Shown one piece after another: positions 45,768 to 54,627 of a stretch of DNA of 64,000 nt. The translations under genes and the position numbers were made by a program. The notes beneath the pieces were generated by a model. That model was given only the letters and a program-made list of their open reading frames with translations. It was not told where the DNA came from and ran no database searches. The stretch comes from Streptomyces iconiensis (lineage in GTDB: Bacteria; Actinomycetota; Actinomycetes; Streptomycetales; Streptomycetaceae), in assembly GCF_028657195.3 (NCBI RefSeq), contig NZ_JANCPR020000002.1, positions 124,001 to 188,000 on the forward strand, read 5' to 3'. Every line of letters starts with the position of its first letter. Within the stretch, counting starts at the first letter, position 1.

Positions 45768-46773
45768 ATGAATGAGTCCAAGGGGTGTCGTTGCGGTCAG
45801 TGATCGTAGGCAGTCAGTGATCGTTTGATCGGCTGCCTGGTCTTGTCGTTGTGCCAGATCGCCGCCGTGAGCGCGAGGATCCGGCACAGGACCCGGACGG
45901 TGACCCCGGCCGGGGTCTTGCCACCATGTCGTTCCAGGTCAAGCTGGCCCTTGAAGGTCTGGTTGATCGACTCGATGACCTGCCGCAGCGGCTTGAACAG
46001 GTGCGCCCCGGCCCGCTCTGCTTCTCCCTTGCGGGCCGGCCGCAGCAGCTCCAAGTGACGCTCAGCGAGGTCGTGCTCGAACCCGTGGCCGTAATAGTTC
46101 TTGTCACTGATGATCGTCTGGCCGGGGTGGGAGGCGGCTACGTCGGGTGCGGTGTCGAGCATGCCGCGCAGCGTTTCGCGTTCGTCGGCCTTCGCCCCGG
46201 TGAGGGCGAACAGGACCGGCAGGCCGCCGAGTGTGCACACCAGGTGCAGTCGCAGGCCCCAGAAGTACCGGGAGTGCGACGCACAGTAGCCGTACTCGGC
46301 CCAGCCCGCCAGGTCCGACCGCTCAGCTGTCCCGCGAGAGCATCCGCAGCTGACCGGGGTGGAGTCGACCACCCACACGTCGTCGCTCCACAGTGTCGTG
46401 TCCGTGGCCAGGATCCGGATCACGCTGGTGAGCAGGGCAGACGCATTGCGTAACCGTTTGTTGTAGCCGGACTGCTGGGGCACGTAAGGGAACAGGTGGC
46501 CGAAGTCCCCCTCGACGCGGCGCAGCCAGCGCCGCTCGGAGGTGTAACCGAGCAACGCCGACATGACCGCGAGCGTGACCAGTTCGGCGTCACTGAGCGT
46601 GGGCACGATCCCGACTGCCGGGCGCCACGGGGCCAACCATGGCGAAGCCTTCAACTCGTCGTCGATCCGGGCATAGAGTGCTGTCGCGAGGGTGTCCAGG
46701 TCTGTCTTCACACACTGACATTGGGCGCCCTCGTCCTATGCCCGCAGGCCTTCCCTTGGACTCATTCATCTAG
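45764..46773 (-). mobile_element. IS982-family insertion sequence (about 1.0 kb) with CTAG flanks
   Basis: Perfect inverted repeats ATGAATGAGTCCAAGGG at 45768-45784 and complement at 46753-46769. Each is flanked outside by CTAG (45764-45767 and 46770-46773), either a 4-bp target duplication or palindromic repeat ends. The inner element is 1002 bp with one intact transposase. Intact ends and ORF suggest recent insertion. Confidence 0.92.
45797..46711 (-). CDS. IS982-family transposase
   Basis: 304 residues, full length. It has the DDE-type core: WVVDSTPVSCG (first Asp), LVCTLGGLPVLFALTGAKAD, IISDKNYYGHGFE (second Asp) and QVIESINQTFKGQLDLERHG (Glu). The N-terminal LSDAELVTLAVMSALLGY is characteristic of the family. 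It is the only gene of the element and shows no frameshift, so it is probably active. Confidence 0.93.
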   Translation of the reverse strand: MKTDLDTLATALYARIDDELKASPWLAPWRPAVGIVPTLSDAELVTLAVMSALLGYTSERRWLRRVEGDFGHLFPYVPQQSGYNKRLRNASALLTSVIRILATDTTLWSDDVWVVDSTPVSCGCSRGTAERSDLAGWAEYGYCASHSRYFWGLRLHLVCTLGGLPVLFALTGAKADERETLRGMLDTAPDVAASHPGQTIISDKNYYGHGFEHDLAERHLELLRPARKGEAERAGAHLFKPLRQVIESINQTFKGQLDLERHGGKTPAGVTVRVLCRILALTAAIWHNDKTRQPIKRSLTAYDH

Positions 46774-49725
46774 GTACAGACGGCCGTCCCGCACGAGGCC
46801 CGGGTACACCTTGCCGTCCTGCGCCTCGGCTCGCTGGGCAGGTATCTCGGACGCTGGAGCGGTCTCTCTGGCGGGACGCCACAGCCCTCGGGCCGGGCGT
46901 TCCATGCGGGTGCGCTCCATCAGCCGCCGTACACGGTCGCAGGAGGCAGGGTCGGTGTAACGCATCATCAGGTCCGTCGGCCCGATGTTCGCGAGCAGGT
47001 TCTTCGAGCCGTGCCACAGGACCGAACCGTCCAGGATGAGGACTTTCTCGTGCATACGATCTCGGAACTCGACCCGGCAGCCGACGGCCTCCAGCTCCCC
47101 GACCAGCTCCCTGTGCCGCGCCACGCGGGAGGGCTCCTGCTGCTCCTCCGACGGGCGGGTGAAGACCGTGATCTGAAGCCCCTCAGCCGCCTTCGGGCCG
47201 AGTATCCGGGCCCACCGGCGAACCGGAGGTGCATCCATGAACGCCGAGTACAGCTCGATGCTGCGCTGTGCTCGCTCCACATCCCATGCCACCGCCTCCA
47301 AGACCTCGCTGTGCTCGAAGAATGCCGGTCGCGCCAGTTCCTCCTCCGACAGGGTGGCCAGCTGGTCCGCGTCGCGGATCGGGATCAGCTCGTCGGCTGA
47401 GATAGTCTGCGCGTGCGCCTCCAGATGGCCGACCATCGCCAGTGCCTCGCTGTGCGGGGCCAGGTGCTTACGCAGGAAGGCGATGTCTGCCACGACGACC
47501 AGGTGGTCCTGGGCCCGGCTGAGGGCGACGTTCAGGAGGCGGCAGGTCTGCGAGGACAGGCCCGTTCCGCTGTAGAAGAAGCCGGGGTCCTTGCCGGCGC
47601 CCGCCACCGTGTCGAGGAGCACGACGGTGCGCTGGCTGCCCTGGAACCGGTGGACGGTGTCGACCAGGCCGTCGTAGTCCTCCCCGAACCGGTGGGCCAG
47701 GCTGCTCTTGAGTGCCTTGACCTGCTCCTTGTACGGAGAGATGACGGCGAGCCGGTCGGTCGCCCGTTCCCCCTCGGGGACGTCCTGCCACTTGCGGCCG
47801 GGGAGGACTCCCTCGTACTGGAGCCCTCTGACCAGCTCGTGGATGACCGCTGCGTGGACGTCGTTCGCCATGTGGGCTTTGCGGCCGCCGCCGGGGATCC
47901 GGCGGCCGGACGTGTCGATCAGGATCACCGGGGAGTCGATGAGCGGGGCGAACGGCAGACGGCTGGTGTCTCCGCGCCCGGTCCTGAGCGGTGCGTCCGG
48001 ATACGCCACCTCGTTGACGACCGCGCAGATCGGCTCCCGCATCCGGTACTGGGTGTCGAGCGCCACCAGGCGAGGGTCCTGGCGTACCCGCCCGGACGGA
48101 TCGACCAGGCCGGCGGCGTGGAAGGCATCCCGCGCCGTCCACTCGCGGGAATGGGCGCGCTCCTCCTCGCTCGCCGCCCGGTCGCCGTCGCCCTTGGTCA
48201 CGGCGGGCAGCTGCCGGAAGTCGCCCGCCACGACCACCCGCTTGCGCGCGAGACCGGCGGCGAACCAGGCCGCCGGCAGGCTGACCATCCCCGCCTCGTC
48301 GATCACCACGACATCGACCTCGTCGAGCAGTTTCCTCGACTGGACGGCCTTGGCCACCGTCGCTCCGAGCACCCGGCAGTGGGAGCGAACCTCGTCCTGG
48401 ATCTGCTTTCGTTTCCGTCCGAGTTCGTCAAATTGCTCCTGAAGCGAGGCAGCGGACTCGGCGACGGTCTGTCTGGGTGGGATCCCGACGACGGCGGCAT
48501 AGGCCGCGGGGAGGGCGCGGCGGGCATCGGCCGCCTGCTTCTCGCCCGCCGTGCGGCGCCGGGCCGCGCGCGCGACGTCCTCCCTGGCCCGCGTCGCCTC
48601 GTCCTCTTCGTGCGCCAGGGCGGACCAGAGGTCGCTCAGTTTCGCCGTTCTGCGCTCCGCCAGGAATCCGGTCGGTGGCCCCACTTCCTCCATCTTCCGC
48701 CGCAGCTGCGCGGCCAGGGTGTCCGCGGCCGCGACCATCTTCGCCGCCGCGGCGTGGTCACGGTCGGCCTCCGCCATCTCCTCTGTGCCGGTGGCCAGTT
48801 CCGACTCCAGGTCCCGGATCCGGTCGTGCAAGGCCAGCGCCGCCCTCGCGCCCTTGAGCTGGTCGGTCGCCGCGCTGATGTGTCGGTCGATGCTTTCCAC
48901 TAGCAGGGCGGCAATCCGGGCCGGGTCGACCTGGTCTCCGTAGCGGCTGCGCAGCGACGGCAGGACGATGGTCCCTGCCCTCTGGACGACCCCCTCGGCG
49001 AAACCCTCCTCGTGCTCCAACAGGGAGCACATCCGCTCAAGAGCCTGGTCCACCGCGACGTTCGTGGGGGCGAGAAACAGAACCTTGAGTCCTTGGCGGA
49101 AACTGCCCTCGACGATGTGAGCGACGACGTCCGTCTTCCCGGTGCCGGGCGGTCCCCACAGGAACAGCACCTCACTGGCGAGGGCCTGTGCGACGGCGTC
49201 GCGCTGACGTGGGTTCAGCTGGAGCCCCGCCCAGTTCGCCACCCACTGCCCCGGGTTCTCGGCACGGCCGGTGCGCGGGGTACCCCGGCCGACCAGCCAG
49301 CCCGCGTGGTCCGCGTCGACGGGGCTGTCCTGACCGCTGGCTGTCTCCAGGCGCTCGGCCAGCGCGGCCCAGTTCGCGGAGTCGTCCTTGCGGATCTGGG
49401 TGTTCGCGGGCGCCGCCCCGAGATCGGCCTTCGTCACGAGCCGTACGGTCCCGTCCGGAGCGCGAGACGCCTCGGCCGGGTCCCACGCCTTACGGGAACG
49501 TGACGGCCGGGCGAGGACAGAAGCACCGTCCAGGCTGTCGTGCCAGGTGCGGCACTCGAAGAGATACTCGCGTGTCCCCCCGGATTGCGAGAGAAGCCGC
49601 CCCTTGGAAAGAGCGACCTTAATGGCGCCCTCGGCGTTGCTCCGGAGTTCGGCGAGGATCTCGGCGCGCACCGCCGTCAGAAGCTCCTCGACGGGATAAG
49701 GCCGCCCCGCCCCGGTCATGTACAC
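46762..49725 (-). CDS. SF1 (Upf1-like) helicase with C-terminal PLD nuclease, Mokosh type II-like; truncated by IS982
   Basis: 987 residues. Walker A is GPPGTGKTDVV from 191, then a long coiled-coil insertion (about 270-430), Walker B VVVIDEAGMVS near 470, AGDFRQLPAV, LDTQYRMREPIC, HRFQGSQRTVVLLDT and LNVALSRAQDHLVVV. This is the COG1112/Upf1 helicase motif order. A PLD-type nuclease site follows, with H892 and K894 in MHEKVLILDG and GSKNLL. Known Mokosh type II antiphage proteins combine these two modules. The last residues (LDE) and the stop are encoded by the IS982 end; the native C-terminus was a DUF5710 module now at 45636. Whether the truncated protein still works is unknown. Confidence 0.85.
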   Translation of the reverse strand: MYMTGAGRPYPVEELLTAVRAEILAELRSNAEGAIKVALSKGRLLSQSGGTREYLFECRTWHDSLDGASVLARPSRSRKAWDPAEASRAPDGTVRLVTKADLGAAPANTQIRKDDSANWAALAERLETASGQDSPVDADHAGWLVGRGTPRTGRAENPGQWVANWAGLQLNPRQRDAVAQALASEVLFLWGPPGTGKTDVVAHIVEGSFRQGLKVLFLAPTNVAVDQALERMCSLLEHEEGFAEGVVQRAGTIVLPSLRSRYGDQVDPARIAALLVESIDRHISAATDQLKGARAALALHDRIRDLESELATGTEEMAEADRDHAAAAKMVAAADTLAAQLRRKMEEVGPPTGFLAERRTAKLSDLWSALAHEEDEATRAREDVARAARRRTAGEKQAADARRALPAAYAAVVGIPPRQTVAESAASLQEQFDELGRKRKQIQDEVRSHCRVLGATVAKAVQSRKLLDEVDVVVIDEAGMVSLPAAWFAAGLARKRVVVAGDFRQLPAVTKGDGDRAASEEERAHSREWTARDAFHAAGLVDPSGRVRQDPRLVALDTQYRMREPICAVVNEVAYPDAPLRTGRGDTSRLPFAPLIDSPVILIDTSGRRIPGGGRKAHMANDVHAAVIHELVRGLQYEGVLPGRKWQDVPEGERATDRLAVISPYKEQVKALKSSLAHRFGEDYDGLVDTVHRFQGSQRTVVLLDTVAGAGKDPGFFYSGTGLSSQTCRLLNVALSRAQDHLVVVADIAFLRKHLAPHSEALAMVGHLEAHAQTISADELIPIRDADQLATLSEEELARPAFFEHSEVLEAVAWDVERAQRSIELYSAFMDAPPVRRWARILGPKAAEGLQITVFTRPSEEQQEPSRVARHRELVGELEAVGCRVEFRDRMHEKVLILDGSVLWHGSKNLLANIGPTDLMMRYTDPASCDRVRRLMERTRMERPARGLWRPARETAPASEIPAQRAEAQDGKVYPGLVRDGRLYLDE

Positions 49726-50119
49726 CGCTCCCCCAACATCGCCCCACAGGTCCGAAAACCGTACGTGAGTCTGCCGCTGTCGAACGGTGTACTCGACGGC
49801 TATGGCCAGTCGCTGACCTGTCGCTGGCCTGAATCATTCGCGATCAGTCGTTGCCAACGGCGACCTCGGTGCCCCTCGGCGAGGGCGGGCCCTAGGTTAA
49901 CCCCGACTCCATCCCGGACGTGGCGGTTCAGGTCTTCGGGATGCCATTCTCCTCAGACTCTGTCTGGATCCTCGGAGAGGCAATGGGTGCCCTACCAGCA
50001 GGCCATCACCGCATTTCACAGCAGCCACTTCGCCCTTCACGTGAGCGGCAAGAGCAAGACAGAAAAGCAGCGGTGGGCAGAGGACGTCGAGGCAGTCCTG
50101 GCCAGCCTCGTCGCACGAA

Positions 50120-50284
50120 ATGGAGCCCACCACCGCACGTCTGTGGCACCAGACCATCGCTTGGTTCGACCGCTCGCGCTACCCCGTGCCGCTCCACGCC
50201 GCCAAACAACTCGACCTCGACCACCCGAAGTACCGACGCTCAGCACCGCCGGAAGAACTGGACCAGACAGACGACGCCCAGTGA
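50120..50284 (+). CDS. Short hypothetical ORF or gene remnant
   Basis: 54 residues from ATG 50120, with high third-position GC (TARLWHQTIAWFDRSRYPVP; LDLDHPKYRRSAPPEELDQ). No ribosome site. A second coding-like stretch just upstream in another frame (KTEKQRWAEDVEAVLASLVA) suggests the two are pieces of one frameshifted gene. Family not recognised. Confidence 0.3.
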   Translation: MEPTTARLWHQTIAWFDRSRYPVPLHAAKQLDLDHPKYRRSAPPEELDQTDDAQ

Positions 50285-50371
50285 AGGGCATTGAATACCT
50301 CAGCGCGCCACACGTAGCCGGCGGACTGCAAGCTCCGCAGAGACAAGGAAGCAACAGCTTTCACGTGTGTC

Positions 50372-50659
50372 TCAAGAGGCGATGCCCAGGTCTGGAAGAC
50401 CTCGCGCACCGAACAGAGCGTCAAAGCGACGGGCTCCCTGCGCAGCGATCAGAAAATACGGGGCTCCGGAGCCGGCCGCGCTGTACGGCCCTTTCTGTCC
50501 GGCGATGAGGACATCGTGTGGCGCCCACACGTCGAGCCTGTCGAATACGTAGTAGACCGGGAGGCCGGTCCAGGCAACGAGTTGCAAGTGCGCCTGGACC
50601 TCCACACCTCCGATGTGGCTGGCGAGGACATGACTGTGGCTCCTTCCAAGGGAGCACAA
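50372..50659 (-). CDS. Hypothetical fragment
   Basis: 95 codons from TTG 50659, with no good ribosome site. The central part (HLQLVAWTGLPVYYVFDRLD; GSGAPYFLIAAQGARRFDAL) looks like a folded protein with hydrophobic beta strands. No family recognised. It could be the C-terminal part of a larger lost gene. Confidence 0.33.
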   Translation of the reverse strand: MCSLGRSHSHVLASHIGGVEVQAHLQLVAWTGLPVYYVFDRLDVWAPHDVLIAGQKGPYSAAGSGAPYFLIAAQGARRFDALFGARGLPDLGIAS

Positions 50660-50945
50660 GGGTGATGCGGGGTACCGAATTCAGTGAGGCGAGGAGACCC
50701 GCAGTCGGGTTGGGAAATGCGCGTCCGAATGCAGTCGCCCCGGGCCTCTTCCTCAAGAACCTCGCCAAGCGCTTACGCTGCGACAGATTCCGACGAAGCC
50801 TCTGTCCTCCCTCCACGACAGCCTGACGACCCGTCAAGCATCAAGATCAACGAGCGTCAAATGAGCGTCACGAGCGCCATTCCGGCGTCAAGATATCGCC
50901 CGTAACGCCCACACCGCACATCATGCACATCGACAAAGACGCAGG

Positions 50946-52316
50946 TCAGGAGCCCTTCGCGGCCGGCTCCAAAATCGCCACGCACTCCATGTGATGCGTC
51001 ATCGGGAAGAGGTCGAAGGCGCGGAGGAAGCGGGGGCGGTAGCCGGCGGTGGTGAAGTAGCCGAGGTCGCGGGCGAGGGCTGCGGGGTCGCAGGCCACGT
51101 AGGCGATGCGGCGGGGGCCGAGCGCCGCGATGCGGTCGACGAGGCGCTTGCCCGCGCCGGCGCGGGGCGGGTCGAGGACGACGAGGTCGGCCTCGGTGAT
51201 ACCGGTGCGGGGCAGGACCTGTTCGACCTTGCCGTGTTCGATCCGTACGCGGGGGAACTCTTCGAGGTTCTTGCGTGCGTCGGCCGCGGCGCGCTTGCCG
51301 GCCTCGATACCGAGGACGGCGCCCTTCTCGCCGAGGCGGTCGGCGAGCGCGCCGGCGAAGAGGCCGACGCCGCAGTACAGGTCGATGGCGGTCTCGCCCT
51401 TGCGCGGGGTGAGGCCGCGCATGACGGCGTCCACGAGGACCTCGGCCGCCTGCGGGTGCACCTGCCAGAAGCCGCCCTCGCCCACACGCCAGGTGCGGCC
51501 GTCGGCGCGCTCGCGGACGAAGTCGCGGCCGTGCACGCGGTGTACGGCCTCGTCCTTCTCGCCGACGCGCAGTACGGACACCTCGCGGTCCAGCTCGACG
51601 AGGGGGAGCCGGCCGCCGGGGCGCGGGGTGAGGATGACCTGCCGGTCGGCGGAGCCGGTGGCGGCGATGGCGTCGACGGAGGCGATCTGCGGCCACTCGC
51701 GGGACTCGATGCCCAGCTCGTCGACGCCGGGCGCGGCGATCATGCAGTGGTCGATGGGCTCGACCTCGTGGGAGCGGTGGCGGCGCAGCCCCGCGTGGCC
51801 CGAGGCGTCGACGGCGTACCGCACGCGTGTGCGCCACGCGGGCACCTCGCCGGGTGCCACCTTGTCGCCGGGCGCCGGCTCGACGGTGCCGTCCCAGGAG
51901 ACGTCCTCCGGGGTCATCCCGGCGAGGCGCTGGAGCTGCTCGGTGAGCACGTCGGCCTTGAGGCGGCGCTGCGCCCCGGGCTTGACGTGCTGCCAGTCGC
52001 AGCCGCCGCAGCGGCCGGGCCCCGAGAAGGGGCAGGGTGCCTCGATGCGGTCCTTGGCGGGGTCCAGCACGGTGACCGCGTCGGCGCGCAGGAAGCGGGA
52101 GTCGGCACGGCCCTCGGTCACACGCGCGACGACCCGCTCCCCGGGCAGCGTGTGCCGTACGAAGAGCACCTGGCCGGCCTCTGTACGGGCGACGCAGTGG
52201 CCACCGTGCGCGACAGGGCCGACCTCGACCTCGTACTCCTCGCCCACCAGGGAGGGAGCAGCGGGCGCTGCGTTGTCGGCGGCGTCGGCGGTCTCGGGCG
52301 CGCTGGGTTCGGACAT
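50946..52316 (-). CDS. TrmA/RlmD-family class I SAM-dependent RNA (uracil-5) methyltransferase
   Basis: 456 residues; ATG 52316. An N-terminal TRAM domain (EEYEVEVGPVAHGGHCVART) is followed by Fe-S cysteines (CPFSGPGRCGGC and later DHC), SAM motif IDLYCGVGLFAGAL near 325 and the catalytic motif VLDPPRAG with nucleophile YVACDP. The family methylates uracil-5 of tRNA or 23S rRNA. The last roughly 23 codons lie in attR, so the C-terminus (EPAAKGS) was supplied by the integrated element, while the original end (EPVSKGA) is stranded 16.8 kb away. The gene remains intact. Confidence 0.93.
   Translation of the reverse strand: MSEPSAPETADAADNAAPAAPSLVGEEYEVEVGPVAHGGHCVARTEAGQVLFVRHTLPGERVVARVTEGRADSRFLRADAVTVLDPAKDRIEAPCPFSGPGRCGGCDWQHVKPGAQRRLKADVLTEQLQRLAGMTPEDVSWDGTVEPAPGDKVAPGEVPAWRTRVRYAVDASGHAGLRRHRSHEVEPIDHCMIAAPGVDELGIESREWPQIASVDAIAATGSADRQVILTPRPGGRLPLVELDREVSVLRVGEKDEAVHRVHGRDFVRERADGRTWRVGEGGFWQVHPQAAEVLVDAVMRGLTPRKGETAIDLYCGVGLFAGALADRLGEKGAVLGIEAGKRAAADARKNLEEFPRVRIEHGKVEQVLPRTGITEADLVVLDPPRAGAGKRLVDRIAALGPRRIAYVACDPAALARDLGYFTTAGYRPRFLRAFDLFPMTHHMECVAILEPAAKGS
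50963..51013. repeat. attR: right end of the integrative element (51-bp direct repeat)
   Basis: Inside the 3' end of the methyltransferase gene; counterpart of 34203-34253 with 2 mismatches (at offsets 35 and 47). Conservation of the reading frame on both copies shows that integration preserved the host gene. Confidence 0.9.
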
Positions 52317-52395
52317 GGCGGGGTGACTCCAGGGACGGTGGTGGCGCGGGCCCGTGCCGGGCCCAAAGAAGCGGCGATGGCCGCAACCGCCCAGT

Positions 52396-54558
52396 CTACT
52401 TCCCGCGCTCCTTGCTTCCTCCGCCGCTTCCGCCACCGCTTCCCCCACCACTGCCCCGGGTGCTTCCGCCACCGCTTCCCCCCGCACTCCCTCCGCGGCC
52501 GGCGCCGCCGCTTCCGCCGGCCGCCGGGTCCTTGCGGGGCGGTGCGGCGGGACCGCGGCGTACGGAGCCGGGCGCGCTCCACTGGTCGCGGCGCCTGACG
52601 CGCTTCTTGGCGACCTCGGAGGACTCCAGCTGGAAGGGCACGGAGGTGACCATGACGCCGGGGGTGAACAGCAGCCGGCCCTTGAGGCGCAGCGCGCTCT
52701 GGTTGTGCAGCAGGTGCTCGTACCAGTGGCCGACCACGTACTCGGGGATGAAGACGCTGACGACGTCGCGCGGCTGTTCCCTGCGCAGGCGTTTGACGTG
52801 GTCGATGACCGGCCGGGAGATCTCGCGGTAGGGCGAGTCCAGGATCGTCAGGGGGATGTCGATACCGCGCTCGTCCCAGTCCCTGCGCAGCTGTTCGGTC
52901 TCGGCGTGGTCGACGTTGACCGTGACGGCTTCGAGGGTGTCGGAGCGCATCAGCCGCGCGTACCGCAGGGCGCGCAGGGTCGGCTTGTGGATCTTGCTTA
53001 CGAGGACCATCGAGTGCACCCGCGAGGGCCGCAGCCGTGCGATCTCGTCCGGGTCGTCGGCCGACAGTTCCTCGGAGATCCGGTCGTAGTGCCTGCGGAT
53101 GGAGGACATCACCGCGTAGAAGATGGCCATGCCCACCAGGGAGACCCAGGCGCCGTGGGTGAACTTCGTCACCAGGACGACGACGAGCACCGTTCCCGTG
53201 AGGAAGGCGCCGAAGGTGTTGATGGCGCGGGAGCGGTGCATACGGTGGCGGCGTGCGGAGTCGGTCTCCGTGGTGAGCAGCCGGTTCCAGTGCCTCACCA
53301 TGCCGATCTGGCTGAGCGTGAAGGAGACGAAGACGCCCACGATGTAGAGCTGGATGAGCCGGGTGGAGTCGGCTTCGTAGACGACCACAAGTATCGCGGC
53401 GGCACCGGCCAGCAGCACGATGCCGTTGGAGAAGGCCAGCCGGTCGCCCCGGGTGTGCAACTGGCGTGGCAGATAACGGTCCTGGGCCAGGATCGAGCCG
53501 AGCAGCGGGAAGCCGTTGTACGCGGTGTTGGCGGCGAGGAAGAGCACGAGCGCGGTGGCCGCCGACAGGAAGACGAACGGGAACGAACCGTTGCCGAACA
53601 CGGCCGCGGCGACCTGGGAGATGACCGGGTTCTGGGTGTAGCCGGAGCCGGCGGGCTCGCCGTCGATGAGCAGGTCCGTGGCCGGGTACTCGGCCATCTT
53701 CACGTGCGTGGCCAGCGCCAGCGCGATGATCCCGCAGAACATCGTGACGGCGAGGACGCCCATCATGGACAGGGTGTTGGCCGCGTTCTTCGACTTGGGC
53801 TTGCGGAAGGCGGGCACGCCGTTGCTGATCGCCTCGACGCCCGTGAGCGCGGCGCAGCCGGAGGAGAAGGCGCGCAGCAGCAGGAAGGCCAGCGCGACGC
53901 CCGCGATGCCGGACTGGTCGGAGTGGATGTCGTAGTCGGCCGTGGGGGCGCGCATCTCGTCGCCCATGAGGACGGCGCGTACGACGCCCCAGATGAGCAT
54001 GGCGAACACGCCGGCGACGAAGCAGTAGGTGGGGATCGCGAAGAGCTTGCCCGACTCCCGTACGCCCCGCAGGTTCATCACCGTCAGCAGTCCGATGACG
54101 ACGACGGCGCAGAACGTCTTGTGCTCGACGACGAACGGGATCGCCGAACCCAGGTTCTCCACGCCGGAGGAGATGGAGACGGCGACGGTCAGTACGTAGT
54201 CGACCAGCAGTGCACTGGCGACCGTGAGCCCGGCCCTGCGGCCGAGGTTGGTGGTGGCGACCTCGTAGTCGCCGCCGCCGCTCGGATACGCGCGCACGTT
54301 CTGCCGGTAGGAGGCCACCACCGTGAACATGAGGACGGCGACGGCGACCGCGATCCATGGGCTGAAGCTGTAGGCGGAGGCCCCGGCGACCGAAAGGACG
54401 AGCAGCACCTCGCCGGGTGCGTACGCCACCGAGGAGAGGGGGTCGGAGGCGAAGACAGGGAGTGCGACGCGCTTGGGCAGCAGCGTCTCGCCCAGCCTGT
54501 CGCTGCGCAGCGCCCTCCCGAGGAGGAGTCGTTTCGGTACGTCGGTCATCCTGGACAC
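52396..54558 (-). CDS. APC-superfamily permease, KimA-like potassium transporter
   Basis: 720 residues. About 12 hydrophobic helices cover residues 30-480. Conserved APC features are SDPLSSVAYAPGE near 38 and AYPSGGGDYEVATTNLG near 90. A cytoplasmic domain follows (VLVSKIHKPTLRALRYARLM; PLTILDSPYREISRP). The last 60 residues are a Gly/Ser-rich low-complexity tail. Length, GGG-x-Y motif and a soluble C-terminal domain resemble KimA (YdaO), a K+ importer. The adjacent TrkA-type genes and kdpDE support potassium transport, though amino-acid transport is not excluded. Start GTG 54558 or ATG 54549; no clear ribosome site decides. Confidence 0.8.
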   Translation of the reverse strand: MSRMTDVPKRLLLGRALRSDRLGETLLPKRVALPVFASDPLSSVAYAPGEVLLVLSVAGASAYSFSPWIAVAVAVLMFTVVASYRQNVRAYPSGGGDYEVATTNLGRRAGLTVASALLVDYVLTVAVSISSGVENLGSAIPFVVEHKTFCAVVVIGLLTVMNLRGVRESGKLFAIPTYCFVAGVFAMLIWGVVRAVLMGDEMRAPTADYDIHSDQSGIAGVALAFLLLRAFSSGCAALTGVEAISNGVPAFRKPKSKNAANTLSMMGVLAVTMFCGIIALALATHVKMAEYPATDLLIDGEPAGSGYTQNPVISQVAAAVFGNGSFPFVFLSAATALVLFLAANTAYNGFPLLGSILAQDRYLPRQLHTRGDRLAFSNGIVLLAGAAAILVVVYEADSTRLIQLYIVGVFVSFTLSQIGMVRHWNRLLTTETDSARRHRMHRSRAINTFGAFLTGTVLVVVLVTKFTHGAWVSLVGMAIFYAVMSSIRRHYDRISEELSADDPDEIARLRPSRVHSMVLVSKIHKPTLRALRYARLMRSDTLEAVTVNVDHAETEQLRRDWDERGIDIPLTILDSPYREISRPVIDHVKRLRREQPRDVVSVFIPEYVVGHWYEHLLHNQSALRLKGRLLFTPGVMVTSVPFQLESSEVAKKRVRRRDQWSAPGSVRRGPAAPPRKDPAAGGSGGAGRGGSAGGSGGGSTRGSGGGSGGGSGGGSKERGK

Positions 54559-54627
54559 GCAGAGGATCGTATGCGGTCAGTCGTGCGATGCTGAGACGGC
54601 CCGCTGTATGGGACGAAGGGACGGGCG

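Larger units (their letters stand above)
49726..50945. other. Right-end interval of the element; gene fragments only
   Basis: About 1.2 kb between the helicase start and the end of the methyltransferase gene. It contains two short coding-like pieces (listed separately) and no intact recognisable gene. Presumably holds the promoter of the helicase gene near 49740-49850. Confidence 0.4.

Noticed and set aside
34203..51013. Actinomycete integrative conjugative element (AICE)
   Set aside because: No Rep, FtsK/Tra-type translocase or Spd genes were seen; only integrase and cargo.
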